The notes: generated by a model from the sequence alone, not told the origin. A DNA stretch of 64,000 bases from Gilliamella sp. wkB108 (GCF_001690195.1 NZ_LZGM01000012.1:17096-81095), one strand, 5' to 3'; positions 38,688 through 49,223 are shown, counted from the first letter of the stretch. Numbers and translations: made by a program.

Positions 38688-39434
38688 ATGTTAAATGGTG
38701 AGCGATTATATAAAGAAATAGCTTCTCAATTAAAACAACAATTATTTGAAGGTGTATATAAAGTTGGTGAAAAACTACCGACTGAACGGCAACTTGCTGA
38801 AAAATTTAAAGTTGGCCGCACTGTCATCAGAGAGGCGCTAATTTTTTTGGAGATTTATGGATTCATTGAAATTAAAAAAAGCTCTGGTATATATGTGCTT
38901 AAAACTACAGATGAATCAGAAAGTTTCATTAATAGTGGACGAGTAGGGCCTTTTGAATTATTACAAGCAAGACAACTAATTGAAAGTAATATTGCGGCTT
39001 TAGCGGCCAAAAATATTGTAAAAAATGATCTGGAAAAACTCTATGTAATTTTAGAAAAAGAGAGAGCTTTACTAAACTCTGCACCGAATAATGAGTTGGA
39101 TCATGAATTTCATATTATTATTGCAGGAGCAAGCCAAAATAATTTATTGGTAGAGCTAGTAAAATATATTTGGGATGTTCGAAATCGTGATCCATTTTGG
39201 CAATCACTTACTCAAGAATCTGACCAATTGGATTATAGTCAAAAAGGTTATAATGAACATAAAGCTATTTTTATGGCTTTACAAAAAAAAGATGCTGCTG
39301 GTGCAAGGCAAAGTATGTGGCAACACATTGAAAATATAAAAAATCGCGTTTCTAAACAATTAGAAAGCGAGTCTAAACCAGAGTTTGACCGTTACTTTTT
39401 CGATTCAATTAATTTAGAAATCGATGAGCGTTAA
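38688..39434 (+). CDS. GntR-family regulator, UxuR/ExuR-like (FadR subfamily)
   Basis: 248-residue DNA-binding regulator. It has an N-terminal winged helix-turn-helix (LPTERQLAEKFKVGRTVIRE) and an all-helical FCD effector domain containing GPFELLQARQLIESNIAALA and SMWQHIENIKNRV, close to E. coli UxuR and ExuR, which sense hexuronate intermediates. The ATG at 38688 is chosen because AAGGGA lies nine bases upstream and MLNGERLYKEI fits. A GTG at 38655 gives a longer form. It is divergent from the sugar-acid operon with two palindromic sites between, so it is very likely its repressor. Confidence 0.9.
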   Translation: MLNGERLYKEIASQLKQQLFEGVYKVGEKLPTERQLAEKFKVGRTVIREALIFLEIYGFIEIKKSSGIYVLKTTDESESFINSGRVGPFELLQARQLIESNIAALAAKNIVKNDLEKLYVILEKERALLNSAPNNELDHEFHIIIAGASQNNLLVELVKYIWDVRNRDPFWQSLTQESDQLDYSQKGYNEHKAIFMALQKKDAAGARQSMWQHIENIKNRVSKQLESESKPEFDRYFFDSINLEIDER

Positions 39435-39574
39435 TTGATGATTGATTATTTGAATTTATTTAAATAATCAATGAATTATCTATCAGATATTTACTTAATC
39501 TTGTGAATATTTCTCATGTATAAATTAGAAGAGTTGCTTGTAGTAAAGTAATGGCATAAATGTTTGATTTTAAT

Positions 39575-39631
39575 ATGCAAAATAACTTTGATTTCTCTCA
39601 CCATGTGGTGGAGAGCGAAGTTATTTTGCAT
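39575..39631. terminator. Long hairpin between convergent genes
   Basis: Inverted arms share a perfect 14-bp outer stem, ATGCAAAATAACTT / AAGTTATTTTGCAT, and an inner CTCTC-ACCA / TGGTGGAGAG stem with small bulges. It sits between the convergent gntR-family gene and ybbJ. U-tracts are weak on both strands, so it is a probable bidirectional 3'-end structure and not a strong intrinsic terminator. Confidence 0.5.
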
Positions 39632-39724
39632 TTATATTCATAACCGCATTAATTATGGGGGTGCTGTTACTCTTGAATTCAGCACTTAAATAACGGTAAG
39701 CCAAAATTAACTAAAGATACGATA

Positions 39725-40189
39725 TTAATTACTTAACGCTTTTACCGTTAAAACAAGATCATCTATCGCAATCACTTCAACAGGTGTTCCTTTAGCTAAA
39801 TCTACATCACAGGTTGCAAACCAGCTACCATCTTTTATTTTAACTCGCCCAGAACCATTGGTAATAGCTTCTGTCACAATAGTTCTAACACCAATTAAAT
39901 CCTTTTGTGGTTGATTAATCGCTTCTTTTTTTGATTTACGTTGATCACTTCTTTTTTGCCATAACCACCAAAGATAAGCTGAAATCAAAGTGAAAATTGC
40001 AAACAAGATCCATAAACTAGACCATGATAAAGGTAAAAGCCATGCGATTAAACCAACAATAATAGCTGCTATACCACTCCATAAACCGTAACCGGCAGTA
40101 CCTAATACCTCTGCAATTAACAATAATCCACCTAATGCAATAAATACCCAGTGTGGTGAAGAGTAAATGGCAGATAGAAAATCAGTCAT
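39725..40189 (-). CDS. ybbJ: NfeD-family membrane protein YbbJ
   Basis: 154-residue protein with membrane segments at about 15-35, 38-55 and 58-75, and a C-terminal OB-fold NfeD domain (LIGVRTIVTEAITNGSGRVKIKDGSWFAT). It is the usual partner of the SPFH protein QmcA, encoded just upstream, and is thought to act with it in membrane-microdomain organisation. The 94-base gap suggests the same transcript. Confidence 0.9.
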   Translation of the reverse strand: MTDFLSAIYSSPHWVFIALGGLLLIAEVLGTAGYGLWSGIAAIIVGLIAWLLPLSWSSLWILFAIFTLISAYLWWLWQKRSDQRKSKKEAINQPQKDLIGVRTIVTEAITNGSGRVKIKDGSWFATCDVDLAKGTPVEVIAIDDLVLTVKALSN

Positions 40190-40283
40190 TATTTATTACC
40201 TTTTCAACTTGTTAAGTATTGAGATAATGCTTCTCGATTTTTTGTAAAGATGTTTCAGGAGAAGCATATGTTTCAATATAAAA

Positions 40284-41201
40284 CTATTTGATACTTGATT
40301 TAGCATCTTTGAGTAATTCCGCAATACCGCCGATACTACCCATTAGGTTAGCAGCATCAAGAGGCATCATAATGACTTTACTATTATCTGCTGAACCAAT
40401 TTGTTGTAAGGCATCAGTATATTTTTGCGCCACGAAATAGTTAATTGCATTGATGTTTCCTGCAGCAATGGCTTCAGAAACCATTTGAGTTGCTTTTGCT
40501 TCCGCTTCTGCAGCTCTTTCACGCGCTTCAGCTTGTAAGAAAGCCGCTTGACGTTCACCTTCAGCTTTTAAAATTTCAGACTGTTTTTCACCTTCAGAAC
40601 GTAAAATTGCTGCTTGACGAACACCTTCGGCCTCTAAAATTTCCGCACGTTTATTACGTTCGGCTTTCATTTGCGCATTCATGGCAGCAATCAGTTCAGC
40701 AGGTGGTCGCACATCCCTAATTTCAATACGGGTGATCTTAATTCCCCAAGGGCTAGTTGCATCATCAACAATACTAAGTAATTTAGAATTGATATGATCA
40801 CGTTGCGATAACATTTCATCAAGCTCCATACTACCTAACACAGTACGAATATTAGTCATCATTAGATTGATAACTGCACGTTCTAATTGATTGACTTGGT
40901 AAGCGGCTCTGGCAGCTTCTTGCACTTGAATAAAACAGACAGCATCAATTTGTACATTAGCATTATCTTTGGAAATGACTTCTTGGGACGGGATATCAAG
41001 AACTTGTTCCATCATATTTATTTTACGACCAACACCATCCATAAAAGGAATAATAATATTCAATCCGGGTTCAAGTGTGTGTGTATATTTCCCAAAACGC
41101 TCAATGGTATATTGGAAACCTTGAGGGACAATGGTGATTGCTTTAAATACTATCGCAAGAGCAAGCAAAACGATAATACCGACGATAATAAATCCAGGCA
41201 T
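40284..41201 (-). CDS. qmcA: SPFH/band 7 membrane protein QmcA
   Basis: 305-residue SPFH (stomatin/prohibitin/HflK) protein anchored by an N-terminal membrane segment (residues 3-25). The SPFH domain ([20 protein letters not shown]) is followed by a long Ala/Glu-rich coiled coil ([20 protein letters not shown]). It is highly similar to E. coli QmcA (YbbK), implicated in membrane microdomains and as a multicopy suppressor of htpX/ftsH defects. Divergent from the trp operon. Confidence 0.94.
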   Translation of the reverse strand: MPGFIIVGIIVLLALAIVFKAITIVPQGFQYTIERFGKYTHTLEPGLNIIIPFMDGVGRKINMMEQVLDIPSQEVISKDNANVQIDAVCFIQVQEAARAAYQVNQLERAVINLMMTNIRTVLGSMELDEMLSQRDHINSKLLSIVDDATSPWGIKITRIEIRDVRPPAELIAAMNAQMKAERNKRAEILEAEGVRQAAILRSEGEKQSEILKAEGERQAAFLQAEARERAAEAEAKATQMVSEAIAAGNINAINYFVAQKYTDALQQIGSADNSKVIMMPLDAANLMGSIGGIAELLKDAKSSIK

Positions 41202-41377
41202 AAATGAAAATCTCTTATAAATATATATTGTTTATTGGTGATGATCATTCTATGTGGTCTTGCATCAATTTTCTAGTATTAATAGAATTTTTTTCAAAAA
41301 AAACAATTAATGACAAAAGGTTATTGATAAAAGTGACACAGAAATATAAAAATTATGATTGTAAAAATATTAATCAC

Positions 41378-41411
41378 TTGACAAAGCATCAATGAACTAG
41401 TTTAATAGTAC
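41378..41411 (+). promoter_or_regulatory. trp promoter with overlapping TrpR operator
   Basis: TTGACA (41378-41383) and TTTAAT (41401-41406) are spaced 17 bases apart, a near-consensus sigma-70 promoter. GAACTAGTTTAATAGTAC (41394-41411) overlaps the -10 box and matches 15 of 18 bases of the E. coli trp operator GTACTAGTTAACTAGTAC. Trp-bound TrpR would block polymerase here. The start site would be about 41413. Confidence 0.9.
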
Positions 41412-41437
41412 AAAAATAATCTTACAGTTTAAAAATT

Positions 41438-41515
41438 ATGCAACAACAATACTCATTCAATCACTTATTATTAACAGCTATTTTAGGTTGGTGGCGCATT
41501 ACGATTTGCGGGTGA
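41438..41515 (+). CDS. trpL: trp operon leader peptide
   Basis: A 25-residue peptide starting MQQQYSFNHLLL with tandem tryptophans (GWW at residues 17-19), ending ICG and a TGA stop. Tandem Trp codons just before a terminator hairpin are the signature of ribosome-mediated attenuation. When charged tRNA-Trp is scarce the ribosome stalls here. The 3' end of the reading frame contains GCGGGT (41508-41513), which can pair with ACCCGC of the downstream terminator to form the antiterminator. Confidence 0.93.
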   Translation: MQQQYSFNHLLLTAILGWWRITICG

Positions 41516-41544
41516 AGTGATGATGTATTGTCTTGGTCTCACGA

Positions 41545-41567
41545 AACCCGCTTTAAGCGGGTTTTTT
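41545..41567 (+). terminator. trp attenuator terminator
   Basis: The stem AACCCGC / GCGGGTT with a TTTAA loop is followed by TTTTTT. It lies 30 bases after trpL and 60 bases before trpE. Its left arm ACCCGC can pair instead with GCGGGT inside trpL, giving mutually exclusive terminator and antiterminator folds. Confidence 0.93.
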
Positions 41568-41626
41568 AGTATCAGGATAAATAATAGCAACAAATTATAT
41601 AAAAATTTAAAAATAGAGAGTCAACA

Positions 41627-43189
41627 ATGAATAAGCCAACGTTAACACAGATAACCAAATCTATCGGTTATTATCAAGATCCGACTCAGGTTTTTTATCA
41701 ATTATGCGATAGTAGACCTGCGACACTTCTGCTTGAATCAGCTGAAATTGATAATAAACAAGGGATCAAAAGTGTGATGATTGTTGATAGTGCATTACGT
41801 ATTACAGCAATCAATACGGAAGTTACAATAGACGCATTAACAACCAATGGTCAAAAGCTATTACCATTATTGCAAGAAGCCTTTACTGATAAAGTGTTGA
41901 ACCTACACATTGATGATGATCAGCTCAAATTAGTATTTCCGCTTATTAACAATATGCAAGATGAAGATTCACGGTTGAAGTCAGTTTCTGTTTTTGATGC
42001 ATTAAGGACTTTATTAAACATTGTTAATATTCCGGAACACTATAGTCAAGATGCATTGTTTGTTGGTGGATTATTTAGCTATGATTTAGCCGCTGGTTTT
42101 GAACATTTACCGGTTTTACCAACCAATCAACGTTGTCAAGATTACTGTTTTTATTTAGCGGAAACGCTATTAGAAATTAATCACAAAAATCATGTCTCTA
42201 TTTTAAAAGCTACGGCATTTGATTCTGATCCAGATGAAATTGCGCGTTTAACGCAAAGATTGGATGAATTACAAACTATTTTGAGTCAGCCGATAAAACC
42301 AATTAATAAACAATTGCTTTCAAATATCCAAGTAAACTGTAATAAAAGTGATGATGATTTCAATACTATCGTTAAAAAGATGCAAGATGCAATTCAACAG
42401 GGTGAAATTTTTCAGGCGGTACCTTCTCGGCGGTTTTCTCTTCCATGTCCTGAACCATTATCAGCTTATCAAGTACTCAAAACCAATAATCCAAGCCCTT
42501 ACATGTTCTATATGCAAGATAAAGATTTTGTTCTGTTTGGTGCTTCACCGGAAAGCGCACTTAAATACACCAAGGCAACCAATCAAGTTGAGATTTATCC
42601 TATTGCTGGTACACGACCGCGGGGACTCTCGGCAAATGGAGCAATTGATTTTGATTTAGATAGTCGCTTAGAACTGGAAATGCGTACTGATAAAAAAGAG
42701 TTAGCTGAACATTTAATGTTAGTTGACTTGGCTCGCAACGACTTGGCGCGTATTTGTCAACCCGGCTCTCGTTATACCAAAGAGTTATTAAAAGTAGACC
42801 GCTACTCTTTTGTGATGCACTTAGTTTCACGCGTTGTCGGTCAACTTCGTGAAGATTTAGATGCACTTCATGCTTATCAAGCAACCATGAATATGGGGAC
42901 TTTAACTGGTGCGCCAAAAGTTCGGGCTATGCAATTAATTGCTGAGTCTGAGAAGTGTAAACGAGGTAGTTATGGTGGTGCGGTAGGTTACTTTACTGCC
43001 AATGGCGATCTTGATACTTGTATTGTAATTCGTTCCGCCTATGTAGAAGACGGTATAGCAACAGTACAAGCAGGAGGGGGCGTTGTATTGGATTCAGATC
43101 CTCAATCTGAATCGGATGAATCACGTAATAAAGCGCGAGCAGTCGTGCGCGCAATTATGGCAGCACATAATGTAGAAGGTGTATTCTAA
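41627..43189 (+). CDS. trpE: Anthranilate synthase component I
   Basis: First committed enzyme of tryptophan synthesis, making anthranilate from chorismate with ammonia from the TrpG domain. The 520-residue protein has the N-terminal Trp feedback-binding motif LLLESAE (residues 34-40), implying end-product inhibition. The chorismate-binding domain has [20 protein letters not shown], and [13 protein letters not shown]. The stop overlaps the next ATG (TAATG). Confidence 0.97.
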   Translation: MNKPTLTQITKSIGYYQDPTQVFYQLCDSRPATLLLESAEIDNKQGIKSVMIVDSALRITAINTEVTIDALTTNGQKLLPLLQEAFTDKVLNLHIDDDQLKLVFPLINNMQDEDSRLKSVSVFDALRTLLNIVNIPEHYSQDALFVGGLFSYDLAAGFEHLPVLPTNQRCQDYCFYLAETLLEINHKNHVSILKATAFDSDPDEIARLTQRLDELQTILSQPIKPINKQLLSNIQVNCNKSDDDFNTIVKKMQDAIQQGEIFQAVPSRRFSLPCPEPLSAYQVLKTNNPSPYMFYMQDKDFVLFGASPESALKYTKATNQVEIYPIAGTRPRGLSANGAIDFDLDSRLELEMRTDKKELAEHLMLVDLARNDLARICQPGSRYTKELLKVDRYSFVMHLVSRVVGQLREDLDALHAYQATMNMGTLTGAPKVRAMQLIAESEKCKRGSYGGAVGYFTANGDLDTCIVIRSAYVEDGIATVQAGGGVVLDSDPQSESDESRNKARAVVRAIMAAHNVEGVF

Positions 43190-44826
43190 TGGCTAATATT
43201 TTATTTATAGATAATATTGATTCGTTTACTTATAACTTAGTCGATCAATTACGGAGTAGCAAACATCATGTGACTGTTTATCGTAATACGATTCCTGCTG
43301 ATATGATTATTGAAAAATTATCACAGATGCAAAATCCTATTCTTTTCTTATCACCGGGACCCGGCGCTCCAAGTGGCGCAGGATGTATGCCTGAACTACT
43401 TAAGAGATTAAAAGGTAAATTACCTATAATCGGTATTTGCTTAGGGCATCAAGCTATTGTTGAGTCTTATGGTGGAACTATTGTCCCCGCTGGTGATATT
43501 TTACATGGTAAAGCTTCATTGATAGAACATGACGGGCAAGCCATGTTTCAAGGTTTACCTAACCCGTTGCCCGTTGCCCGCTATCACTCATTAAAAGGTG
43601 AAAATATTCCTAAAACACTTACCGTTAATGCCATTTGTAATAATATCGTTATGGCAGTACGAAATGATGAAGATCGGATTTGTGGATTTCAATTTCATCC
43701 TGAATCGATATTGACTATACAAGGGGTTAAATTATTAGAACAAACCATTGCATGGGCGCTAAATCCTCCAGAGAAACAAACAAAACATGAACCACAACAA
43801 GAGGCGATTGTTGATAAACAAGAGTATAATATTCAGCCTATTTTAAATAAATTGTATCTTGGTACAGTATTAAGCCAAGAAGAAAGCAAAATATTATTCA
43901 ATTTGATTATTCAAGGCAAGATAGCACCGACCATTTTAGCAACCGCAATTATCAGTATGAAGGTTCGAGGTGAAAAACCAGATGAAATTGCGGGAGCGGC
44001 ATTAGCTTTACTCGATAATGCAGATCCATTTGAAATTCCAGATTATGATTATACCGATATTGTTGGTACTGGGGGTGACGGAACGAATAGCATAAATATC
44101 TCAACAGCCAGTGCCTTTGTGGCAGCAGCATTGGGTTATAAAGTAGCAAAACATGGTAATCGTGGTGTATCAAGTAAATCAGGTTCATCCGATGTCCTTT
44201 CTGCACTGGGAATTAAACTCAATATGCCGGCAGAAGCTTCACGCAAGGCATTAGATGAATTAGGCGTTTGTTTCTTGTTTGCTCAACAATATCATTCAGG
44301 ATTCCGTCATGCAGCACCAATTCGCCAACAACTAAAAACCCGAACTATTTTTAATGTTCTTGGTCCTTTAATAAATCCGTCCCGACCAAAACGCATTTTA
44401 TTAGGCGTGTATCATCCAGATTTAATTAAACCGATTGCTGAAACACTAAAAATGCTCAATTATACGCATGCTTATGTGGTACACGGCGCAGGAATGGATG
44501 AAGTGGCCATTCATGGTGAAACTCAAGTTGCCGAAGTCAAAAATGGTGAAATTCGTTACTTTAGTGTTATGCCAGAAGACTTTGGATTACAAACCTTCGC
44601 CTTAAAAGATATTGAAGGCGGAACACCAGAGATGAATCGTGATATGTTAATCGCTATTTTACAAGGGCATGGCAAATTAGCGCATGAATCAGCTATTGCA
44701 GCTAATGTTGCTATGTTAATGAGCCTGTTTGGTGAATCAGATTTAAAACAAAATGCTAAACGGGCAATTGCGATGATGCGAAGTGGTAAAGCCTATGAGT
44801 TATTATTGCAATTAGCAGAAAGATAA
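43189..44826 (+). CDS. trpGD: Fused glutamine amidotransferase / anthranilate phosphoribosyltransferase
   Basis: Bifunctional 545-residue TrpG-TrpD as in enterics. Residues 1-195 are the class I glutamine amidotransferase with nucleophile Cys 84 in GICLGHQ and the FQFHPESI His/Glu pair. Residues about 215-540 are the phosphoribosyltransferase with [13 protein letters not shown], the [17 protein letters not shown] loop and LLGVYHPDL. The ATG overlaps the trpE stop by one base, so translation is coupled. Confidence 0.97.
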   Translation: MANILFIDNIDSFTYNLVDQLRSSKHHVTVYRNTIPADMIIEKLSQMQNPILFLSPGPGAPSGAGCMPELLKRLKGKLPIIGICLGHQAIVESYGGTIVPAGDILHGKASLIEHDGQAMFQGLPNPLPVARYHSLKGENIPKTLTVNAICNNIVMAVRNDEDRICGFQFHPESILTIQGVKLLEQTIAWALNPPEKQTKHEPQQEAIVDKQEYNIQPILNKLYLGTVLSQEESKILFNLIIQGKIAPTILATAIISMKVRGEKPDEIAGAALALLDNADPFEIPDYDYTDIVGTGGDGTNSINISTASAFVAAALGYKVAKHGNRGVSSKSGSSDVLSALGIKLNMPAEASRKALDELGVCFLFAQQYHSGFRHAAPIRQQLKTRTIFNVLGPLINPSRPKRILLGVYHPDLIKPIAETLKMLNYTHAYVVHGAGMDEVAIHGETQVAEVKNGEIRYFSVMPEDFGLQTFALKDIEGGTPEMNRDMLIAILQGHGKLAHESAIAANVAMLMSLFGESDLKQNAKRAIAMMRSGKAYELLLQLAER

Positions 44827-44841
44827 TGGGTAGAAAACAGT

Positions 44842-46224
44842 ATGACAATTGAAGCTCTAACAAAAAATGTTGAAATGGCAACAGTTTTAAAAAAGATCAT
44901 AGAAGATAAACAGATTTGGTTAGCTGACTGCCAAGCCAAACAGCCATTGACGACATTTAAGTCAGCAATAACAGTAAGTGATCGTAATTTTTATCAAGCT
45001 TTAGCTAAGCCTAAAACCGTGTTTATTTTAGAGTGCAAAAAAGCCTCACCGTCAAAAGGCTTGATTCGTAACGATTTTGATCCGGTAAGCATTGCAAAAG
45101 TCTATAAAGATTATGCCTCAGCTATTTCGGTATTGACCGATGAAAAATACTTTCAAGGTAGTTTTGATTTTTTACCGCTTGTTCGCAACAAAGTGACTCA
45201 ACCGGTATTATGCAAAGATTTTATCATTGATGAATATCAAATTTATCTGGCACGATATTATCAAGCAGATGCAATATTATTAATGCTCTCGGTAGTGACA
45301 GATGAAGAGTATCAGCGCTTTAGCCATATTGCACATCAACTAAACATGGGAGTATTAACCGAAGCGAGTACCGCCAGTGAAGTCGAACGAGCTATCAAAC
45401 TTGGTGCCAAAGTGATAGGGATTAATAATCGTAACTTGCGTGATCTCTCTGTCGATTTAAATCGTGTTAAAACGTTATCTAAAACTATTCCAAATGATCG
45501 GATCATTATCAGCGAATCTGGCATTTATACCCACCAACAAGTGAAAGAATTGAGTGCATGTGCTAATGGCTTTTTAATTGGTAGTGCCTTAATGTCAGAA
45601 AATAATCTGGCATTAGCTATTCGTAAAGTCATGTTGGGTGAAAATAAAGTTTGTGGTTTAACGCGTGTTGAAGATGCAGTAACTGCCTATCAAGCGGGTG
45701 CTGTTTATGGAGGACTGATCTTTGTTCCCAATTCTCCACGTTATATTCAGCCGGTTAAAGCTAGAAAAATAATGGCTGCTGCACCACTTAACTGGGTAGG
45801 TGTATTTAAAGATGAAAGTATAGATGAAATCTGTCAAATAGCTCAGCAACTTTCGCTCTATGCAGTGCAATTACATGGTAATGAGAGTGAAGAGTATATA
45901 CAGAATTTACGTTATCAATTACCTGAAAAGTGTCAAATATGGAAAGCAATAAGTGTTGTTGACAATATTCCTGAACACAATAATCCATTAATTAGTCGTT
46001 ATGTGTTTGATCATGGATCAGGTGGCACCGGTAAAAGTTTTAACTGGTCATTATTAGCTGACCAACATCTTGAAAATGTCATTTTAGCAGGAGGAATTAA
46101 TCCTCAAAATATTAAAGTAGCGCTAGCAACAGGGGTTATCGGTGTTGATCTTAACTCTGGAGTGGAAGTGTCACCGGGCATCAAAGATCCACAAAAAATA
46201 GCAGCTGCATTTGCACAAATTTAA
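44842..46224 (+). CDS. trpCF: Fused indole-3-glycerol-phosphate synthase / phosphoribosylanthranilate isomerase
   Basis: Bifunctional 460-residue TrpC-TrpF, both halves TIM barrels. The N-terminal TrpC half has FILECKKASPSKG, LTDEKYFQGS, CKDFIIDEYQI and ISESGIYT. The C-terminal TrpF half starts near residue 260 (NKVCGLTRVEDA) and has VQLHGNE and the phosphate loop AGGINPQNI. The gene has 13 extra N-terminal residues relative to E. coli if the ATG at 44842 is used. An internal ATG at 44875 (MATVLKKI) would align better but has no obvious ribosome site. Confidence 0.96.
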   Translation: MTIEALTKNVEMATVLKKIIEDKQIWLADCQAKQPLTTFKSAITVSDRNFYQALAKPKTVFILECKKASPSKGLIRNDFDPVSIAKVYKDYASAISVLTDEKYFQGSFDFLPLVRNKVTQPVLCKDFIIDEYQIYLARYYQADAILLMLSVVTDEEYQRFSHIAHQLNMGVLTEASTASEVERAIKLGAKVIGINNRNLRDLSVDLNRVKTLSKTIPNDRIIISESGIYTHQQVKELSACANGFLIGSALMSENNLALAIRKVMLGENKVCGLTRVEDAVTAYQAGAVYGGLIFVPNSPRYIQPVKARKIMAAAPLNWVGVFKDESIDEICQIAQQLSLYAVQLHGNESEEYIQNLRYQLPEKCQIWKAISVVDNIPEHNNPLISRYVFDHGSGGTGKSFNWSLLADQHLENVILAGGINPQNIKVALATGVIGVDLNSGVEVSPGIKDPQKIAAAFAQI

Positions 46225-46254
46225 TTGAATAATTTAAATTAAAAGGTAATTACT

Positions 46255-47448
46255 ATGTCTAAATTAAACCCGTATTTTGGCGAATTTGGTGGGCAATATG
46301 TTCCTCAAATATTAATGCCTGTACTTGATCAACTAGAGGAAGCTTTTCTATCAGCGATACACGATCCTGCCTTTCAAAAAGAGTTTAACGATCTGTTAGT
46401 CAATTATGCGGGTCGCCCAACAGCATTGACACTATGCAAAAATTTAACTGCCGGTACGAAAACCAAGCTTTATTTAAAGCGTGAAGATTTAGTACATGGA
46501 GGCGCGCATAAAACTAACCAGGTATTAGGACAAGCATTATTAGCCAAACGCATGGGTAAAACGGAAATTATTGCCGAAACGGGCGCTGGACAACATGGGG
46601 TAGCCTCTGCCTTAGCATGTGCTTTACTTGGTTTAAAATGCCGAATCTACATGGGGGCTAAAGATGTTAAACGTCAAGCACCAAACGTATTTAGAATGCG
46701 ATTAATGGGCGCAACCGTGATCCCTGTAGAAAGTGGTTCTGCAACTTTAAAAGACGCATGTAATGAGGCTTTACGTGATTGGTCAGGTAGCTATGAAAAA
46801 GCGCATTATATGCTAGGCACGGCTGCCGGTCCGCATCCTTTTCCAACTATTGTGCGTGAATTTCAGCAAATGATTAGTCGCGAAGCCAAACAACAGATCC
46901 TTGAAAAAGAAGGGCGTTTGCCGGATGCCGTTATTGCTTGTGTAGGTGGTGGTTCTAATGCAATTGGTATGTTTGCTAATTTTATTGATGATAAATCAGT
47001 AAAATTAATTGGTGTCGAACCCGGTGGACACGGCATAGAGACCGGAAAACATGGTGCATCACTTAAACATGGTAAATTAGGTATCTATTTTGGAATGAAA
47101 ACACCAATGATGCAAACTGATGAAGGACAAATTGAAGAATCTTATTCCATTTCAGCAGGACTTGATTTCCCCGCAGTAGGGCCACAGCACGCATACTTAG
47201 ATAATATTGGGCGAGCTGACTATGTGTCGATAACTGATGACGAAGCGCTAGATGCATTTCAAGCCTTATCTCGTCACGAAGGGATTATTCCGGCGCTGGA
47301 ATCATCTCACGCTTTAGCCTATGCGTTAAAAATGATGAAAGAAGATCCTAATAAAGAGCAGTTATTAATTGTTAATTTATCTGGTCGTGGTGATAAAGAT
47401 ATATTCACAGTTTATGATATTTTAAAAGCAAGAGGAGAAATAGAATGA
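46255..47448 (+). CDS. trpB: Tryptophan synthase beta chain
   Basis: PLP enzyme that condenses indole with serine. The 397-residue protein has the PLP Lys 86 in the GGAHKTNQ motif, the allosteric [11 protein letters not shown] loop and the PLP-phosphate loop [21 protein letters not shown] precedes the ATG. The end overlaps the trpA start by four bases (ATGA). Confidence 0.98.
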   Translation: MSKLNPYFGEFGGQYVPQILMPVLDQLEEAFLSAIHDPAFQKEFNDLLVNYAGRPTALTLCKNLTAGTKTKLYLKREDLVHGGAHKTNQVLGQALLAKRMGKTEIIAETGAGQHGVASALACALLGLKCRIYMGAKDVKRQAPNVFRMRLMGATVIPVESGSATLKDACNEALRDWSGSYEKAHYMLGTAAGPHPFPTIVREFQQMISREAKQQILEKEGRLPDAVIACVGGGSNAIGMFANFIDDKSVKLIGVEPGGHGIETGKHGASLKHGKLGIYFGMKTPMMQTDEGQIEESYSISAGLDFPAVGPQHAYLDNIGRADYVSITDDEALDAFQALSRHEGIIPALESSHALAYALKMMKEDPNKEQLLIVNLSGRGDKDIFTVYDILKARGEIE

Positions 47449-48251
47449 ACCGTTATCAACAACTGTTTAATCAACTAACAGCAAAAAATGAGGGTGCATT
47501 TGTTCCTTTTGTACCAGTTGGTGATCCTAATCCAGAACTCTCTTTGCAAATTATTCAAACCATGATTGATGCTGGAGCGGATGCGTTAGAGTTAGGTATC
47601 CCATTTTCAGATCCTATGGCGGATGGGCCGACGATCCAAAATGCTAATCTTCGCGCATTTAATAGTGGGATCACGGTTGAAAAGTGCTTTGAAATTTTAA
47701 CTAAAATCAGAGCTAACAATGCTGATATTCCAATCGGATTGTTGATCTACGCAAATTTAGTCTTTAAAAATGGCATCGCTAATTTCTTTGCTAAATGCGC
47801 TAAAGCCGGTGTTGATTCGGTATTGATTGCCGATCTCCCAGTTGAATATTCAGCAGAATTTACTGGTGCTGCTACTCAATATAATATTGCGCCGATTTTC
47901 ATTTGTCCGCCAAATGCAGATGATAATGTGATTAAAAATATTGCTAAATATGGTAAAGCTTATACTTATTTAGTTTCTCGTGCCGGCGTTACAGGAACTG
48001 AGAATCGTGCTAATAAACCATTAACCCATTTACTTACCAAACTTAAAGAATATAGCGCTCCTCCAGCAATTCAAGGATTTGGTATATCAGAACCTAGTCA
48101 AGTAAAAGAAGCGATTGAATCAGGTGCGGCAGGTGCAATTGCAGGTTCAGCAACAGTTAAAATCATCGAAAAAAACCTCAATGATACTAAGAAAATGCTG
48201 AATGAATTAACTCAATTTGTAAAAATCATGAAAACTGCCAGTAAAAAGTAA
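47445..48251 (+). CDS. trpA: Tryptophan synthase alpha chain
   Basis: TIM-barrel subunit that releases indole from indole-3-glycerol phosphate. The 268 residues contain the catalytic Glu in [18 protein letters not shown], the Asp in [11 protein letters not shown], and [12 protein letters not shown]. It is the final structural gene of the operon, coupled to trpB through a four-base overlap, and is followed by a hairpin. Confidence 0.97.
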   Translation: MNRYQQLFNQLTAKNEGAFVPFVPVGDPNPELSLQIIQTMIDAGADALELGIPFSDPMADGPTIQNANLRAFNSGITVEKCFEILTKIRANNADIPIGLLIYANLVFKNGIANFFAKCAKAGVDSVLIADLPVEYSAEFTGAATQYNIAPIFICPPNADDNVIKNIAKYGKAYTYLVSRAGVTGTENRANKPLTHLLTKLKEYSAPPAIQGFGISEPSQVKEAIESGAAGAIAGSATVKIIEKNLNDTKKMLNELTQFVKIMKTASKK

Positions 48252-48258
48252 ATGATGA

Positions 48259-48280
48259 TTCCGCTGATTATTCAGCGGAA
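48259..48280 (+). terminator. Terminator hairpin of the trp operon
   Basis: A perfect 9-bp stem TTCCGCTGA / TCAGCGGAA with a TTAT loop, eight bases after trpA. The following ATTCTTACATTTAT is only moderately U-rich. Confidence 0.7.
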
Positions 48281-48432
48281 ATTCTTACATTTATCCCCAA
48301 TAAAATAAGTCATATAACTTTATTAATAGATTAAAATTAATCAAGAGAAAATGGCTAAAAACCCTACTTAAAATAGGGTAATAATTTTCAATGTAAGTTT
48401 AGCTATAGATAGCAAAATAGTACTCTTTTCAG

Positions 48433-48460
48433 TTGCATTTTATTCAAAATGCAGTATACT
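48433..48460 (+). promoter_or_regulatory. Promoter of initiator tRNA gene with spacer palindrome
   Basis: TTGCAT (48433-48438) and TATACT (48455-48460) are spaced 16 bases apart, 14 bases before the tRNA. The -35/spacer region forms an 8-bp inverted repeat, TGCATTTT-ATTC-AAAATGCA (48434-48453). A GC-rich discriminator of the kind seen in stringently controlled promoters is not evident. Confidence 0.7.
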
Positions 48461-48474
48461 CGTCATCCATCTAT

Positions 48475-48551
<77 letters not shown>

Positions 48552-48638
48552 CTTAAATTTTCATTAATAAATTAATCTTCCTGTTATTGTATGAAAGTTC
48601 GGATCAAGTGGCTTCATTATAGTTAGTTTTAAATGTAG

Positions 48639-48662
48639 CCTCGCTTGTCGAGGTTTTTTTTT
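48639..48662 (+). terminator. First terminator between metY and rimP
   Basis: The stem CCTCG / CGAGG with a CTTGT loop is followed by nine T. It would end most tRNA transcripts. In E. coli the metY-rimP leader also carries terminators, and NusA autoregulation acts in this region. Confidence 0.85.
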
Positions 48663-48700
48663 GCGTGTAAGGATTTAAGCGTAAGTTTAAAAGGAATATT

Positions 48701-48719
48701 GGGCTTTATGCCCTTTTTT
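48701..48719 (+). terminator. Second terminator in the rimP leader
   Basis: A short GGGC / GCCC stem with a TTTAT loop, followed by TTTTTT, 23 bases before the rimP start. With the previous hairpin it makes a tandem terminator pair in the nusA-operon leader. Confidence 0.75.
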
Positions 48720-48741
48720 ATTTTCTGCTATGGAGGTTTGT

Positions 48742-49206
48742 TTGGCTAATATAGAACAACAATTAACTGATATTATCCAAGAGCCAGTTAACGCACTTGG
48801 TTTTGAATTAGTAGGGCTTGAATATATTCGTGGCCGTTACCCTGTATTACGTGTTTATATTGATAGTGAAAACGGTATTACTGTTGATGATTGTGCCGAT
48901 GTTAGCCGACAAATTAGTGCCGTACTTGATGTCGAAGATCCAATTAAAGATGCATACAATCTTGAAGTATCTTCTCCTGGGATGGATAGACCACTGTTTA
49001 CACTGGAACATTATCAACGTTTTATTGGTGAAGAAGTCACTGTGAGTTTACGTATTCCTGTTGCAAATCGTCGTAAATGGAAAGGACGAATTAAGTCTAT
49101 CGATAACGAAATGATTACATTGACAGTAGATAATAATGATGAGGTATTTGCTTTTAGTAACATTCAAAAAGCGAACATAGTACCTAATTTTAACCTTAAT
49201 AAATAG
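48742..49206 (+). CDS. rimP: Ribosome maturation factor RimP
   Basis: Assists 30S subunit maturation. The 154-residue protein has [21 protein letters not shown], the [20 protein letters not shown] core and [14 protein letters not shown] assign a TTG start at 48742. GGAGGT lies five bases before it, and the protein then aligns with E. coli RimP. The ATG at 48730 overlaps that Shine-Dalgarno and has no ribosome site of its own. It is the first protein gene of the rimP-nusA-infB operon. Confidence 0.92.
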   Translation: MANIEQQLTDIIQEPVNALGFELVGLEYIRGRYPVLRVYIDSENGITVDDCADVSRQISAVLDVEDPIKDAYNLEVSSPGMDRPLFTLEHYQRFIGEEVTVSLRIPVANRRKWKGRIKSIDNEMITLTVDNNDEVFAFSNIQKANIVPNFNLNK

Positions 49207-49223
49207 AATACGGGTGTAAAAGG

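Noticed and set aside
44842..46224. trpC and trpF as an accidental fusion
   Set aside because: The fusion is the normal state in enteric-type gammaproteobacteria, and both catalytic halves are intact.
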